Source of the DNA: Micromonospora marina
GTDB lineage: Bacteria; Actinomycetota; Actinomycetes; Mycobacteriales; Micromonosporaceae
NCBI RefSeq assembly: GCF_900091565.1
Contig: NZ_FMCV01000007.1
Coordinates: 62,001 to 126,000 of the forward strand
Reading direction: 5' to 3'
Length of the DNA: 64,000 bases
The translations under genes and the position numbers were made by a program. Below, piece by piece: positions 46,525 to 57,400 of this stretch (its first letter is position 1; each line of letters begins with the position of its first letter). Below the pieces are notes generated by a model, which had not been told where the DNA came from, searched no databases, and was given only the letters and a program-made list of their open reading frames with translations.

Positions 46525-46833
46525 TCACGGGTTGAGCGCGGCGTGGAACTTGTCCAGCATCTGCTGCTGGTCTTCGTCGTTGACCTGGTGCGTGGTGCCG
46601 GACTTGTCAAGCAGGTCCGCGATGTTGTCCATCGCGGTCAGCAGCTTGTTCGTGTCCTCGGTCCAGCGGTTCATCAGGCCCTGGAAGCCCGTGGACGCCT
46701 GGCCCTTCCAGGCCATCGCCAGATCGTCGACCACGTTCCACAGCTTCTTGAGCTCGCCGTCGACGTCGCTGCGCGTGGACCGCACGTCACTCGCGGCGGT
46801 GTGCAGAGTCGCTGCGCTGACCTCGAACGCCAT
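46525..46833 (-). CDS. WXG100 protein (EsxB-like)
   Basis: A 102-aa helical-hairpin protein with AMAWKGQAS (W-K-G) at the turn near residue 42. It has no YxxxD/E motif at its end (KFHAALNP), so the partner likely supplies the signal. ATG 46833 has GAAGGG upstream. It starts the esx pair; the leader upstream shares a strand with eccC. Confidence 0.92.
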   Translation of the reverse strand: MAFEVSAATLHTAASDVRSTRSDVDGELKKLWNVVDDLAMAWKGQASTGFQGLMNRWTEDTNKLLTAMDNIADLLDKSGTTHQVNDEDQQQMLDKFHAALNP

Positions 46834-47156
46834 GCTTCACACCCTTCCGTCATCTTGTGGCGGCGGATCCGCCGCGCCCTCCCCCGCGGCAAGGCGTACC
46901 CACCCCACCGACGGACACTTCATCCGAACCGTAGCGGACGACGTCCAACCCGCGCAGCCCTGACGGCTCGCCGTCGCATCCCGCCACCCCACTGTCGACA
47001 GACGTGGTCCGGGCGCCCTCCGTACGAGGTGGACGGTCGAGCCCGAGGCCAGGGCCGCCCACGTGCCGATTCGACAACCGTCGACATGCCGACGGCCAGG
47101 ACCGGGATGGCGGCGGTGGCGGCCAGGCCGGAGACCGCGTCGTTGTACGCGTCCCG
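46834..47156 (-). other. Intergenic stretch between eccC and the esx pair, with a coding-like remnant
   Basis: This 323-base gap contains no complete gene. Directly after the eccC TGA the same frame stays open to a TGA at 46920-46922. Its first 30 codons (YNDAVSGLAATAAIPVLAVG, then MSTVVESA) are protein-like, with GC-rich third positions and a hydrophobic segment. Another frame then looks better (GTWAALASGSTVHLVRRAPG). This resembles a frameshifted remnant of a small membrane or ESX protein. The end near esxB should hold the esx promoter, but no clear element was seen. Confidence 0.3.
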
Positions 47157-50100
47157 TCAGGCCGGTTCCGTCCACGCGGTCTGGATCAGCTGCCGGCCGT
47201 CGCGGCGGCGCACGAGCGTGCCCCGGCCCGGCGGCTGCGGGGTCGGCCGCAGGTTGCCGAAGACCGCGCCCTCCTCCCGGCTGCCGGACATCAGCAGACC
47301 CGGCGAGTCCAGCTCGCGCAGGCGTTGCAGCACCGGCTCGTACAGCGCCCGCGCCACACCGCCGACCCGGCGCGTGATGATCAGGTGCAGGCCGATGTCC
47401 CGCGCCTGCGGCAGCAACTCGTGCAGCACGCTCAGCGGGTTGCCGCCACCGGAGGCGACCAGGTCGTAGTCGTCCACCAGGATGTACAGGTCCGGACCCT
47501 TCCACCAGCTCCGGTCGCGCAGCTGGGCGGTGGTCACGTCCGGGCCGGGCAGCCGGTTCTGCAACGCGCTGCGGATCGAGCCGAGCCCCTGGCTGAACAC
47601 CTGGTTCGACGGTGCGTAGTCGAGCAGGTGGTCGCCCTCGACCGCGCCCAGCAGCCCGCGCCGGTAGTCGGCGATGACCAGCCGCGCCTGGGCCGGGGTG
47701 TACCGCTCGGCGATTCCCCGCGCGATCAGCCGCAGCAGGTTGGTCTTGCCGCACTCGGCGTCGCCGAACACCGTCAGGTGCGGCTCGCCGGCCAGGTCCA
47801 GGTAGACCGGGGCGAGCGCCGACTCGTTCACGCCGATCGGGATGCCCGGGGCGGACCTGTCGACCACCTTCGCCAGCTCGGCGACGGCCAGCTTGCGCGG
47901 CAGCAGCCGGACCTTGGGCGCCGGCTGTTCCGGCCAGTTCGCCGCGACGTGACCGGCGAGCGCCACCGACGCCTCGGCCAGGTCCTCGATGTCGCGCTTG
48001 CCGTCGATCCGTGAGATCGCGGTCAGGAAGTGCAGCTTGTCCCGGGTCAGACCGCGACCGGGCGCGCCCACCGGCACGTTCTGCGCGGCCCGCCGGTCGA
48101 TCTCCGACTCCGACGGGTCACCGAGCCGCAGCTCCAGCTTGGTGCCGAGCAGGTCCCGCATGTTGATCCGGATCTCCGCCCAGCGCACCGCGGTGATCAC
48201 CACGTGGACGCCGAAGCCCAGGCCCCGGTTCGCCAGGTTCGTGATCGTCTGCTCCAGCTCCTCGTACTCCTGGCGCAGCGTGTTCCAGCCGTCCACCACG
48301 AGGAAGACGTCACCGAACGGGTCGTCGGCGAACTCGCCGGCGGCCCGGCGGCGCCGGTAGCTGGCCACCGAGTCGATGCCGTGCTGGGTGAACCGGTTCT
48401 CCCGCTCGTCGATCACGGCGACCACCTCGGCCACCGTCCGCCGGACCGCCTCGACGTCCCGCCGGCCCGCCACACCCGAGGTGTGCGGCAGCCCGTCCAG
48501 GCTGCGCAACGCGCCACCGCCGAAGTCGAGGCAGAAGAACTGCACCTCGCGCGGCGTGTGGGTGAGCGCCAGCGACGCCAGCATCGAGCGCAGCATGGTG
48601 CTCTTGCCGCTCAGCGACGCCCCGACGATCACGACGTTGCCGCCGGCCCCGGCCAGGTCGACCATCATCGGGTCGCGGCGCTGCTCGTACGGGCGGTCCA
48701 CGACGCCGACCGGGACGGCGAGGCGGCCGCGGCCCGGCCAGTCGGCGGTGGTCAGGCCGTACGTCGGGTGCACACTCAGCTTGGGCAGCAGCTCGGCCAG
48801 CCCGGACGGCTCGGCCAGCGGCGGCAGCCACACCTGGTGCGCCGGGCGTCCCCGGCCCTTGAGCTGGTCGATCAGCACGTCCAGCATCGCCACGGCCTTG
48901 CCGTCGCCGCTCTGCTCCGGCTCCGGGGCGGCCTCCGCCGGGCTCGGCTGAGCCGGCACCGGCACGTAGTCGACGCCGTACGGGACGATCCGGCGCTGCA
49001 CCTGCGCCCGGGTGGACCGCTGCACCTGCCCCGGCGCGCGGTACGGGCCGGACACGTAGGCGGCGCGGAACCGCAGCATGGTGGCGGTGTCGGTCTTCAG
49101 GTAGCCGTGGCCGGGCGCGCTGGGCAGCTCGTACGCATCAGGCACACCGAGCACGATCCGGCTCTCCACCGCCGAGAACGTGCGCAGACCGATCCGGTAC
49201 GACAGGTGCGTGTCCAGGCCGCGCAGCTTTCCCTCCTCCAGCCGCTGCGAGGCGAGCAGCAGGTGCACGCCGAGCGACCGGCCGAGGCGGCCGATCATCA
49301 CGAACAGGTCGATGAAGTCCGGCTTGGCGGCGAGCAGCTCGGAGAACTCGTCGCAGATGATCAGCAGGCTGGGCATCGGCTCCAGCGGCTCACCGGCGGC
49401 GCGCGCCTTCTCGTAGTCGTACCGGGAGACGTAGTTGCCCGCCGCCCGCAGCACCTCCTGCCGGCGGTTCATCTCACCGGCGAGCGCGTCCCGCATGCGG
49501 TCGACCAGCGGCAGCTCGTCGGAGAGGTTGGTGATCACCGCGCTGGTGTGCGGCAACGCGTCCAGCGAGGCGAAGGTGGCGCCGCCCTTGAAGTCGACCA
49601 GGACGAAGTTCAGCTCCTCCGACGAGTGCGTCACCGCGAGCGCCCCGACCACGGTCCGCAGCAGCTCGCTCTTGCCCGAACCGGTCGCGCCGATGACCAG
49701 GCCGTGCGGGCCCATACCCTCGTGCGCGGACTCCTTGAAGTCCAGCTCGACCACGTTGCCGTCCGGTCCCAGGCCGAGCGGGATGCGCAGCCGGTCGCGG
49801 TGGCTGCGCGGACGCCAGGTCTGCCGGGTGTCCACCGTGGCCGCGTCGCCGACGCCGAGCAGGTCGGGCAGCTCCATGCTGCGGGCCAGCGGCTCCTCGG
49901 TGCTGGCGCCCTGCTGCTGGGAGAGCCGGAACGGGGCGATCTGCCGGGCCAGGCCCTCGGCCGCGCTCAGGGACAGCCGGTCCGGCCGCCCGAGCCGCGA
50001 TGTCGCGGTGCCGCGGACCAGGTCGAGGCCGGTGCCGTCCCCGGCGTCCAGGCAGAGCAGCCAGCGCCCGGCGTCGCGCGGGACCGCACCGGACAGGTCG

Positions 50101-51122
50101 AACACGGTCGTGCCGAGCAGGCCCGGCCCGGTCAGCGCGCAGGTCGCCGAGACCTCGCCGCCGTCCAGCACCACCACCACGTGCGGCGCGGTCGTCAGCG
50201 GCTTCGCCTCCGGCGCGAACCGGGGTCGGCCGCCCAGGTCCTGGGCCAGCGCGGTCTCCGCCTCGCTCAGCGCGGCGAACACCATCCGGCGCGCGCCCGC
50301 CGCGTCCGTACGCCCCGGGTGCTGGGCGTGCGGCAGCCACTTCACCCAGTCCCAGGCCCGTTGCCGGTCCGGCGCGGCCACCACGACCACGAGGAGGTCT
50401 TCCGGGGCGTGGAAGGTGACGAGCTGACCCAGCGCGGCCCGGGTCAGGTCGAGCACCGGCTCCCGGTCGCCGCGCAACGCGATCCGGCTGAACGCGCGCA
50501 GCGACAGCGCGGTCGGCAGGTCCGGCACGCTGGAGTGGGCCCGGACGAACCGGCGCAGCGCGATGGCGCTCATCGGTTCCAGGTCCTCCACCGGCTTGGT
50601 CTCCGGCGGCACGATCTCCACCGCCAGCCGCTGCGGGCCCAGCGCGATCCGCACCTCGCCGAAGTCGTCCTCGGTGATCCGCCGCTCCCACAGCCGGCGG
50701 GAGGCGGCGATCGACCAGAGCGCGTCCGGCTCCGGGTGCCGCCAGGTCATCGCGGCGCGCTGCTGCTCGGCGGCGCGCCGGGTGCGCTTGCGCATCTGCG
50801 CGAGGTAGCGCATGTAGTCGCGCCGCTGGGCATTCAGTTCGGCCTTGTCCTTGCCGCCGTTGCCGAGCGTGCCGATCGCCATGCCCAGCATGGACACACC
50901 GAACAGGCCACCGGCGACGTACGTCATCATGCCGCCGCCCCGGCCGGCGTAGAGGAACGCCATCGCGCCGACACCACAGAGCATCGGCAGGATCATCAGC
51001 ACCTGACCCATGCCCTTGGCCTGCGGCTCGGGCAGCTCGGGCGGGGATTCCAGCAGCACCTCGCCGCGCGGCAGCGCGGGCCCCGGTTGACGCGGAAGCC
51101 GGCGGAACACCACCGTACTCAC
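47157..51122 (-). CDS. eccC: EccC, FtsK/SpoIIIE-type ATPase of the ESX system
   Basis: A 1321-aa membrane ATPase, the motor and substrate receptor of type VII secretion. Two N-terminal helices (about 35-80) are followed by three FtsK-type domains with Walker A motifs [13 protein letters not shown] (about 485), [13 protein letters not shown] (about 840) and [13 protein letters not shown] (about 1120). The first domain has [10 protein letters not shown], the Walker B. The third site has a cysteine in place of the usual glycine/serine and may be degenerate. It is one fused EccCab polypeptide. GTG 51122 has GGGAGAG upstream. Confidence 0.95.
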   Translation of the reverse strand: MSTVVFRRLPRQPGPALPRGEVLLESPPELPEPQAKGMGQVLMILPMLCGVGAMAFLYAGRGGGMMTYVAGGLFGVSMLGMAIGTLGNGGKDKAELNAQRRDYMRYLAQMRKRTRRAAEQQRAAMTWRHPEPDALWSIAASRRLWERRITEDDFGEVRIALGPQRLAVEIVPPETKPVEDLEPMSAIALRRFVRAHSSVPDLPTALSLRAFSRIALRGDREPVLDLTRAALGQLVTFHAPEDLLVVVVAAPDRQRAWDWVKWLPHAQHPGRTDAAGARRMVFAALSEAETALAQDLGGRPRFAPEAKPLTTAPHVVVVLDGGEVSATCALTGPGLLGTTVFDLSGAVPRDAGRWLLCLDAGDGTGLDLVRGTATSRLGRPDRLSLSAAEGLARQIAPFRLSQQQGASTEEPLARSMELPDLLGVGDAATVDTRQTWRPRSHRDRLRIPLGLGPDGNVVELDFKESAHEGMGPHGLVIGATGSGKSELLRTVVGALAVTHSSEELNFVLVDFKGGATFASLDALPHTSAVITNLSDELPLVDRMRDALAGEMNRRQEVLRAAGNYVSRYDYEKARAAGEPLEPMPSLLIICDEFSELLAAKPDFIDLFVMIGRLGRSLGVHLLLASQRLEEGKLRGLDTHLSYRIGLRTFSAVESRIVLGVPDAYELPSAPGHGYLKTDTATMLRFRAAYVSGPYRAPGQVQRSTRAQVQRRIVPYGVDYVPVPAQPSPAEAAPEPEQSGDGKAVAMLDVLIDQLKGRGRPAHQVWLPPLAEPSGLAELLPKLSVHPTYGLTTADWPGRGRLAVPVGVVDRPYEQRRDPMMVDLAGAGGNVVIVGASLSGKSTMLRSMLASLALTHTPREVQFFCLDFGGGALRSLDGLPHTSGVAGRRDVEAVRRTVAEVVAVIDERENRFTQHGIDSVASYRRRRAAGEFADDPFGDVFLVVDGWNTLRQEYEELEQTITNLANRGLGFGVHVVITAVRWAEIRINMRDLLGTKLELRLGDPSESEIDRRAAQNVPVGAPGRGLTRDKLHFLTAISRIDGKRDIEDLAEASVALAGHVAANWPEQPAPKVRLLPRKLAVAELAKVVDRSAPGIPIGVNESALAPVYLDLAGEPHLTVFGDAECGKTNLLRLIARGIAERYTPAQARLVIADYRRGLLGAVEGDHLLDYAPSNQVFSQGLGSIRSALQNRLPGPDVTTAQLRDRSWWKGPDLYILVDDYDLVASGGGNPLSVLHELLPQARDIGLHLIITRRVGGVARALYEPVLQRLRELDSPGLLMSGSREEGAVFGNLRPTPQPPGRGTLVRRRDGRQLIQTAWTEPA

Positions 51123-51291
51123 GGCTCTCCCCTCCCCAGAAGCGGCAGTGATCGTGGTCTGCCACCGCCGGTGAGCGTCGGGTGGGCAACCTGTGCGACC
51201 GCCATCGTAGGTAATCTCCCGGTGGCGTCGTGGCCCCGTGTGGGCGACGCCGACGGCCCGGCGGATCGTAGGCGAGCACGAGGAGGCCACT

Positions 51292-52689
51292 GTGGCGACG
51301 AAGGCGGCGACCGGTGGGCTGAGTCGGATCACCATCGTGGCGCCGCGTACCAGGATGGACCTGGCGCTGCCGTCCAACGTGCCGCTCGCCGACCTGCTGC
51401 CCACGCTGCTGCGGTACGCGGGCGAGGACCTGGCCGACGAGGGCGTGCGGCACGGCGGCTGGGCCCTGTCCCGGCTCGGCGGCCAGCCGCTCGACGGCGG
51501 CCGGACCGCCGCTCAGCTCGGCGTACGTGACGGCGAGGTGCTCTACTTCAACCCGCGTGCCGCGACCGCTCCCGAGATCGTCTTCGACGACGTGGTGGAC
51601 GCGGTCGCCACCTCCACCACCCAGCGGGCGGGCGCCTGGCAGGTCGGCACCACCAGGGCGTTCGCGGTCCTGCTGGCCGCCTCGGCGCTCGCCGCGGGCG
51701 CGGTGGCGACGCTGCTCACCGGCCCGCCGCAGCTACCCGGCGCGGCGGCCGCGTTCGTGGTCGCGGTGGCGCTGCTGGTCGGCGCCGCGGTGCTCTCCCG
51801 CGCCGCCGGCGACAGCCGCACCGGCGCGGTGCTGGCCCTGGTCGGGATCGGTTACGCGGGCGCCGGCGGCCTGCTGGTGCTCGCCGGGGACCGGACGCTC
51901 GGCGAGCTGGCCGGCCCGCACGTCCTGCTCGCCGGCACCGCCGTGGTGGTCTTCGGCGCGGTCGCCGCGCTCGCCGTCGGCGACCGCCTGCCGCTGTTCC
52001 TCGGCGCGGTGGGCATCGGCGGGGCGGTCGGCCTCGGCGCCGTACTCAGCCTGGCCTTCGGCATCGGCGTGGCGGCCTCGGCGGCGGTGGTGGCGACAGT
52101 CGCGTTCGGTGCGCTGCCCGCGCTGCCGATGCTCGCCTACCGCCTGGCCCGGCTGCCGGTGCCGTCCATCCCCACCGGGCCGGACGACCTCAAGACCGAC
52201 ACCGAGTCGGTGGACGGGCCGTCGGTGCTGCGCGACAGCGAGCGCGCCGACGCGTTCCTCACCGGTCTGCTCTGGACCGTCTCGCTGCTGGTGCTCGGCG
52301 GCGAGGTGGTGCTGGCCGGGGACGGCCGGCTGCCCGCGGTCCTGCTCTGCCTGGTGCTGGCCCTGCTGTCGCTGCTGCGGGCCCGCCCGTTCCTCAGCCG
52401 CGCCCAGCGCACGCCGGTACTGCTGTCCGGCACCGCCGGCCTGGGGCTGGTCGCCGCCGCCGTGTTCGCCGCCGGCTCGCTGGCGACACGGCTCGGGCTG
52501 ATCCTGGGCGGCCTGGCCGTGCTGGCCGTGATCAGCCTGGTCTACGGCCTGACCGTGGCCGGCAAGCGGATCTCCCCGGTCTGGGGCCGGATCCTGGACA
52601 TCGTCGAGATCCTGCTGATCATCGCGCTGGTGCCGCTGGCCGTCTGGGTCTGCGGCGCGTACGGCTGGATCGTCAACCTTCGACCGTGA
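51292..52689 (+). CDS. eccD: EccD, multi-helix membrane pore subunit of the ESX system
   Basis: A 465-aa protein with an N-terminal ubiquitin-like domain ([35 protein letters not shown], about residues 10-90) and eleven transmembrane helices. This is the EccD layout. GTG 51292 has AGGAGG five bases upstream. It is divergent from eccC and overlaps the end of eccE by 17 bases. Confidence 0.94.
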   Translation: MATKAATGGLSRITIVAPRTRMDLALPSNVPLADLLPTLLRYAGEDLADEGVRHGGWALSRLGGQPLDGGRTAAQLGVRDGEVLYFNPRAATAPEIVFDDVVDAVATSTTQRAGAWQVGTTRAFAVLLAASALAAGAVATLLTGPPQLPGAAAAFVVAVALLVGAAVLSRAAGDSRTGAVLALVGIGYAGAGGLLVLAGDRTLGELAGPHVLLAGTAVVVFGAVAALAVGDRLPLFLGAVGIGGAVGLGAVLSLAFGIGVAASAAVVATVAFGALPALPMLAYRLARLPVPSIPTGPDDLKTDTESVDGPSVLRDSERADAFLTGLLWTVSLLVLGGEVVLAGDGRLPAVLLCLVLALLSLLRARPFLSRAQRTPVLLSGTAGLGLVAAAVFAAGSLATRLGLILGGLAVLAVISLVYGLTVAGKRISPVWGRILDIVEILLIIALVPLAVWVCGAYGWIVNLRP

Positions 52690-53842
52690 CGGTGCCCATC
52701 GCGGTGCCGACCGGCGCGGTGGCGTAGACGCCGGGGCCGTGCTGGCCGTCCAGCGGGCGGGCCGGCACGCCCGCGCGCCGGGCCATCTCCCGGACCGCCT
52801 TCACCAGCGCCTCGGCGTGCCCGTCCATGGCCGCCACCCGCAGCAGCGGCGGCACCCGCCGCCCGCCCGGGAGCACCACCGCGGCGACCGTGTGCGAGGG
52901 CGCGGAGGTGGCGGTGACCGCGTCCACCAGTGCACCGAGTGAACCGTTGGGGCGTACCCGCAGGGCCAGGCAACGCTGCGTCCAGCCGCCCCCGCGCAGG
53001 CTGGTCCACGTCTCCACCGGGGACTCCGGCGCGAGGTCGAGCCCGGCCCCGGACACCACCGCCGCGTGCAGCTCGTTCCGGTCGAGCACCCGGTGACCGA
53101 GGCCGGCGGCGTTGAGCGCCTTGCCGAGCCGGCCCACCCCGGCCGCCACCGTACGGTGCACGCCGCGCAGGCCGCCGCCCCGGCTCACCGCCTCGGCCCG
53201 CGCGTCGGACACCGACAGGCGCAGCGCCATCCACACGGTCCGGTACGCCGACGGCGGCGCGCCGGGCGCCGGGTACCAGACCAGGGTGTGCGAGACGACC
53301 TGGGTCTGGGTGACCGGGCCGGAGAAGTCGGCGAGTACCGCGAGCGCGCGGTCGACCGCCGCCGCCTCGATCGAGCCGGCGGGTGCGCCGGGCCGGCCGG
53401 TAAGCGCCAGCGCGGCGAACCAGCCCCGGTCGTCCTGCCCGATGCCGAGCCGGATGCCGCGCTCGGTCAGCTCCACCACTGTCAGCTCCGGGGCCAGCGC
53501 GGCCAGCCTCGGGTCACCACCGGGTGCCGCGCCCCGGGCCCGGTCGCGGCGCCGGCGCAGCCGGCGGCGGAGCATCAGATCCTCGTACCACCAGCGGCCG
53601 TCCCGGCGCGCGAACGTCGCGGCCACCGCGAGCAGTGCCAGGACGGCGACCACCGCGAGCAGCCACGCCGGGCCGGCGGTGGCGAACCAGACCGCGAGCG
53701 CGGCGCACTCCACCACCACGAGCTGCCCGACCACGACCGGGCCGAGGCGTCCCCGGCGGCGCTTGTCGGCCGGGGTGACCGGCCGGTCCGGTACGGCGGG
53801 AGCGGTGGCGGTACGACCGGGTGGCGCCTGGAGCTGCGTCAT
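52673..53842 (-). CDS. eccE: EccE, ESX membrane-complex subunit
   Basis: A 389-aa protein with two N-terminal helices (GPVVVGQLVVVECAALAVWF, GPAWLLAVVAVLALLAVAAT) and a cytosolic domain beginning RRDGRWWYEDLMLRRRLRRR, matching EccE. ATG 53842 has AAGGGA ten bases upstream. It reads against eccD and eccB, so the ESX core is spread over several transcripts. Confidence 0.86.
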   Translation of the reverse strand: MTQLQAPPGRTATAPAVPDRPVTPADKRRRGRLGPVVVGQLVVVECAALAVWFATAGPAWLLAVVAVLALLAVAATFARRDGRWWYEDLMLRRRLRRRRDRARGAAPGGDPRLAALAPELTVVELTERGIRLGIGQDDRGWFAALALTGRPGAPAGSIEAAAVDRALAVLADFSGPVTQTQVVSHTLVWYPAPGAPPSAYRTVWMALRLSVSDARAEAVSRGGGLRGVHRTVAAGVGRLGKALNAAGLGHRVLDRNELHAAVVSGAGLDLAPESPVETWTSLRGGGWTQRCLALRVRPNGSLGALVDAVTATSAPSHTVAAVVLPGGRRVPPLLRVAAMDGHAEALVKAVREMARRAGVPARPLDGQHGPGVYATAPVGTAMGTVTVEG

Positions 53843-54005
53843 CGGTGTGCGTCCCTTCTGGACATGCTGGGCATCCGCCGGGCGGGTGCTGTCGTTCGGG
53901 GCGGCGGACGGGGCCCGGCGCACCCCCGACGGCCCCTTATCGTAGGGAAGCCCGCGGCGCTGTTCGGACCTGTCGCTGTGGCCCCACCCCCGCCGGAGGT
54001 TAGTC

Positions 54006-55475
54006 ATGCGGACCCGCCGCGATCAGGTGCAGGCGTACCGCTTCGTCACCCGCCGCATCGTCTCGGCGCTGCTCTCCGGTGATCCGGAGACCAACGACCT
54101 GCCGATGCGCCGCCTCGGCATGGCGGTGTTCGGCAGCGTCGTCGCGGCCGCGGTGGTGCTCGGCGGCGTGGGCGCGTACGGGCAGCTCACCAGCAACTCC
54201 GCTCCGCTGGAGCCGAACACGCTGGTGATCGAGCGGGAGACCGGCGCGACGTACTACGTCGGCGAGGACGAGGTGCTGCACCCGACGCTCAACTACGCGT
54301 CGGCGCGGCTGATCGTCAACGACGCCGGGGCGCAGCCGCGCACCATGTCCCAGGCGTCGATCAAGGACCGTCCACGCGGGCGGCTGGTCGGCATCGTGGG
54401 CGCACCGGACGACCTGCCGGATCGCAGGTCGCTGGTCGGGCTGCCCTGGTCGGTGTGCGACGTGCCGGATCCGAACGACCCGCAGCGGTCCACCGCCCAT
54501 CTGGTGATCGATCGCGCGCTGCCCGGCGGCACGACGCTCACCGACCGGGCCGTGGTGGTGCGGACCGGCGACGCGCGTCACCTGCTCACCGGCGGCTCCC
54601 GGCTGCGGGTGGCCGGCGACGAGCAGGCGCTGGTGGCGTTGAAGATGGCCGGCGCGACGAACCTGACGGTCGGGCAGCAACTGCTGAACGCGGTGCCGGT
54701 CGGCCCGGATCTGCGCAAGCCGACGATCGCCGGCGACGGCGGCGCGAGCGGACTCACGGTGGCCGACCGGCCGGCCCGGATCGGCCAGGTCTACCAGGCC
54801 GCCGGCCAGTACTACGTGCTGACCCGGCAGGGCCTGGCGACCGTCCGTGAGGTCACCGCGCTGCTGCTGCTCGGTGGCGGCGGTGAGGTTACCCAGATCA
54901 CCCCCGACGAGGCGGGCCGGCTCCTCACCGACCAGCGCCTGGACGCGGACGGCCTGCCGGCCCGGCTGCCGGCGCTGCACGAGGTCCGTCCGGGGCGGAC
55001 GGTGCTCTGCGCCACCTACCGGCCCGGTCCGGCCGGTCAGCCACCGACCACCACGCTGGAGGTCTTCGACTCCCCGCCGACCGAGCTGACCTCGGCGACC
55101 GCGGTGCCCGCACGGCAGGGCCCCCGGGACGCGGTACGCACCGCCGAGAGCGTGCTGCTGCCCGGCGGCAAGGGCGTGCTGGCGCAGGCCACGGCCGGGG
55201 AGAGCGGCAAGGCGGCGACCGGTTCGACGGTCTACCTGATCACCGCGCAGGGCATCCGCTATCCGCTCGGCACCGCCGGGGGCGACGCCAAGAGCGCGCT
55301 CGGGTACGGCGACGTGACGCCGCTCGCCGTACCCGCCTCACTGCTGGCGCTGGTGCCGACCGGTCCGACGCTGTCCCGCGAGGATGCGTTGACTTACTTC
55401 GATGCGTCGACCCTTCCCGGTGCCACCGCGACGCCCTCGGCCGGCGGCGGGGCGGCGCAGGTCCAGGGCGGTTGA
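54006..55475 (+). CDS. eccB: EccB, ESX membrane-complex subunit
   Basis: A 489-aa protein beginning with TRRDQVQAYRFVTRRIVSAL, a very typical EccB start. One helix follows (LGMAVFGSVVAAAVVLGGVG, about 37-57) and then a large extracytoplasmic domain with repeat elements and the conserved cysteine pair WSVCDVP and TVLCATY. ATG 54006 overlaps the eccE promoter region divergently. It heads the operon with two candidate substrates. Confidence 0.95.
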   Translation: MRTRRDQVQAYRFVTRRIVSALLSGDPETNDLPMRRLGMAVFGSVVAAAVVLGGVGAYGQLTSNSAPLEPNTLVIERETGATYYVGEDEVLHPTLNYASARLIVNDAGAQPRTMSQASIKDRPRGRLVGIVGAPDDLPDRRSLVGLPWSVCDVPDPNDPQRSTAHLVIDRALPGGTTLTDRAVVVRTGDARHLLTGGSRLRVAGDEQALVALKMAGATNLTVGQQLLNAVPVGPDLRKPTIAGDGGASGLTVADRPARIGQVYQAAGQYYVLTRQGLATVREVTALLLLGGGGEVTQITPDEAGRLLTDQRLDADGLPARLPALHEVRPGRTVLCATYRPGPAGQPPTTTLEVFDSPPTELTSATAVPARQGPRDAVRTAESVLLPGGKGVLAQATAGESGKAATGSTVYLITAQGIRYPLGTAGGDAKSALGYGDVTPLAVPASLLALVPTGPTLSREDALTYFDASTLPGATATPSAGGGAAQVQGG

Positions 55476-55591
55476 CCGGTCCTCGCCCGCGCCGAGGTGG
55501 AGGTTGTCCGTCACGGGTCACCCGGGTTGGTCCGCTTCGACTAGCCTGAGTGCGGCGAACGGTCGTCGACGATGACTACGGGGATGCAACC

Positions 55592-55963
55592 ATGACGGGG
55601 CGCACGACGGTAGACGTACTGTCCTTGGAGGACTTCCACCAGCGGCTCGAGCGGCGTCTGCACGAGGCGGAGTCGGTGTTGCGCAGGCTCAACACCCAGA
55701 TGCAGTGCCGCCCGCCGGCCCTCGGCACGTTCACCGACGCCACCGACAACGCCCGCCGCTACTCCGAGACCCACCAGAGCTACGTCAACCACGTCGACCG
55801 GCTGCGCCGGGCGATCCTGGCCGCCCGCGAGGCGACCCACAAGATCATGACGAACTACCGGACCGCCGAGGCCCGCAACGCCGCCGCCGCGGCCGACATC
55901 GCCGCCGCCCTCTCCGGGCTGAACGAGGCGATGGAGCAGCCGAAGGAGGACCCGCGTGTCTGA
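55592..55963 (+). CDS. ESX-linked helical protein with YxxxE motif (PE/EsxA-like)
   Basis: A 123-aa mostly helical protein. A helix-turn-helix is followed by IMTNYRTAEARNA, which contains YxxxE in the place expected for an ESX export signal. No WXG is present. Its stop lies inside the start region of the next gene (8-nt overlap), which carries a WTG motif. The two together look like a PE/PPE-type pair. ATG 55592 was chosen over ATG 55550. Not assigned to a named family. Confidence 0.72.
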   Translation: MTGRTTVDVLSLEDFHQRLERRLHEAESVLRRLNTQMQCRPPALGTFTDATDNARRYSETHQSYVNHVDRLRRAILAAREATHKIMTNYRTAEARNAAAAADIAAALSGLNEAMEQPKEDPRV

Positions 55964-57242
55964 ATACACCCAGCGCTACGAGCACGTCCCTCATGAGGAG
56001 CTATACCAGGGCGTCAACGCCGGCGACCCGAAGCAGATCGAGGCGCTCAGCGCCCAGTGGACCTCGCTGAAGGGCACGCTCGACGACCTCAGCCGCGACC
56101 TCACCGCCGACCTGGAGGCGCTGGCGAAGACCTGGACCGGCGACGCCGCGCGCGAGTTCCAGCGCCGGCTGGACATGGTCGTCCGCTACTCCGGCAACCT
56201 CGCCGAGGGCATGACGGGTATGCGGCAGGGCCTCGACATGATGGCCAGCGAGCTGCGGGCCGCCCAGTCGAAGGCGGAGAGCCCGGAGAAGACCGACGAC
56301 AACGACAAGCTGCTCTCCGGCGCCGGCAAGGGCTTCCTGCTCGGCGGCGCTCCCGGCGCGGTGATCGGCGGGATCGTCGGCCACCAGCAGGACAAGGCCG
56401 AGCAGGAGAAGGCGCACCAGCGGATGGTGCAGGTCGTGGCGAAGCTCGCCGAGGGCTACGACTACTCGGCGTACGGCCGGATCGTCGTCCCGGAACCGCC
56501 GGAGACCGATCTGCCCCGCCCCACGGGCAACGGTGACCCGACGCTGCAGAACGGGCCGTCGGTGGAGGCGCCGTCGTCCGGCCCGAGCCTGGGCAGCTTC
56601 GGCCCGGGCGCGAACGCCACCGCCACCACGTCGGGCGTGCACCACACGGCCCCGACCGGCGGCACTCCGGGCGTGGGCACGCCGGGTGCAGGCACTCCTG
56701 GCGGTCAGCCGGGTGCTGGCGCTCCGGATTCGGTGCCGACCGTCGGCACCGTCGACCCGACCGGCACCTCGCTGGCCGGAGCCGCTCCGTTGACCAGCAC
56801 CGTCGGCGGTCCGTCGATCGGCGGCGGCCCGGGCTTCGGTCCCGGTGGCGCCGGACCGACGACGATGAGCGCCGGCGGAGCAGGTGGCGGGCTCTACGGC
56901 GCCCCCGGCGTGCTGAGCACCGGCTCGCTCGCGGGCACCGGCGCCAACTCGGCGTCCTCGGCCCGCTTCGGCGGCGTGCCCGGCGCGGAGAACCGCTCGG
57001 CGGCGGGCACCGGCCGGCTCACCTCCGGGCGCGGCCTCGTGGTCGACGCCGGGAGCAGGTCCGCCGAGCGCACCGGCGGCACCACCGGGCGGCCCGCGAT
57101 GGCCGGCCGCAGCGGCGTGCTGGGCGGGCGAGGCGGCTACGGCGACGACGAGTCCGACGGCCGGCTGACCTGGCTCACCGAGGACGAGATGGTCTGGGGC
57201 GACGGCGACGCCGCCCCGCCGCCGGTGCTCGGCGGCAGCTGA
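55956..57242 (+). CDS. ESX-linked WXG protein with Gly/Pro/Thr-rich tail (PPE-like)
   Basis: A 428-aa protein. The first 180 residues form helices with TWTGDAAREF (W-T-G) near residue 54 and a glycine-rich helix [20 protein letters not shown]. Residues 185-400 are low-complexity and Gly/Thr/Pro/Ala-rich. The C-terminus RLTWLTEDEMVWGDGDAAPP is acidic and aromatic. This resembles secreted ESX substrates such as EspI or PPE proteins. GTG 55956 overlaps the preceding gene. A terminator follows at 57254. Confidence 0.78.
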   Translation: MSEYTQRYEHVPHEELYQGVNAGDPKQIEALSAQWTSLKGTLDDLSRDLTADLEALAKTWTGDAAREFQRRLDMVVRYSGNLAEGMTGMRQGLDMMASELRAAQSKAESPEKTDDNDKLLSGAGKGFLLGGAPGAVIGGIVGHQQDKAEQEKAHQRMVQVVAKLAEGYDYSAYGRIVVPEPPETDLPRPTGNGDPTLQNGPSVEAPSSGPSLGSFGPGANATATTSGVHHTAPTGGTPGVGTPGAGTPGGQPGAGAPDSVPTVGTVDPTGTSLAGAAPLTSTVGGPSIGGGPGFGPGGAGPTTMSAGGAGGGLYGAPGVLSTGSLAGTGANSASSARFGGVPGAENRSAAGTGRLTSGRGLVVDAGSRSAERTGGTTGRPAMAGRSGVLGGRGGYGDDESDGRLTWLTEDEMVWGDGDAAPPPVLGGS

Positions 57243-57253
57243 CACCGCATCCA

Positions 57254-57294
57254 CGCGGCGGGGCGGCACCCCGGCGGGACGCCGCCCCGCCGCG
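57254..57294 (+). terminator. Terminator of the eccB operon
   Basis: A perfect 14-bp GC stem (CGCGGCGGGGCGGC, 57254-57267, with 57281-57294) and a 13-base loop starts 12 bases after the stop. There is no U-tract. Confidence 0.75.
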
Positions 57295-57400
57295 CGTCCG
57301 GCCCGGCCCGGGTGGTCCGTCCACACCGGCCCGTGTGCAGGCTCACGAAAACCCGCAAGATCTTTGAGCTGCGGGATGCTCCGCTGACCGATAGGTTGAA

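Noticed and set aside
48030..51530. 1166-residue frame opposite eccC
   Set aside because: Composition is a mirror of eccC codon bias (His/Gln/Arg/Gly-rich). No start signal or domain.
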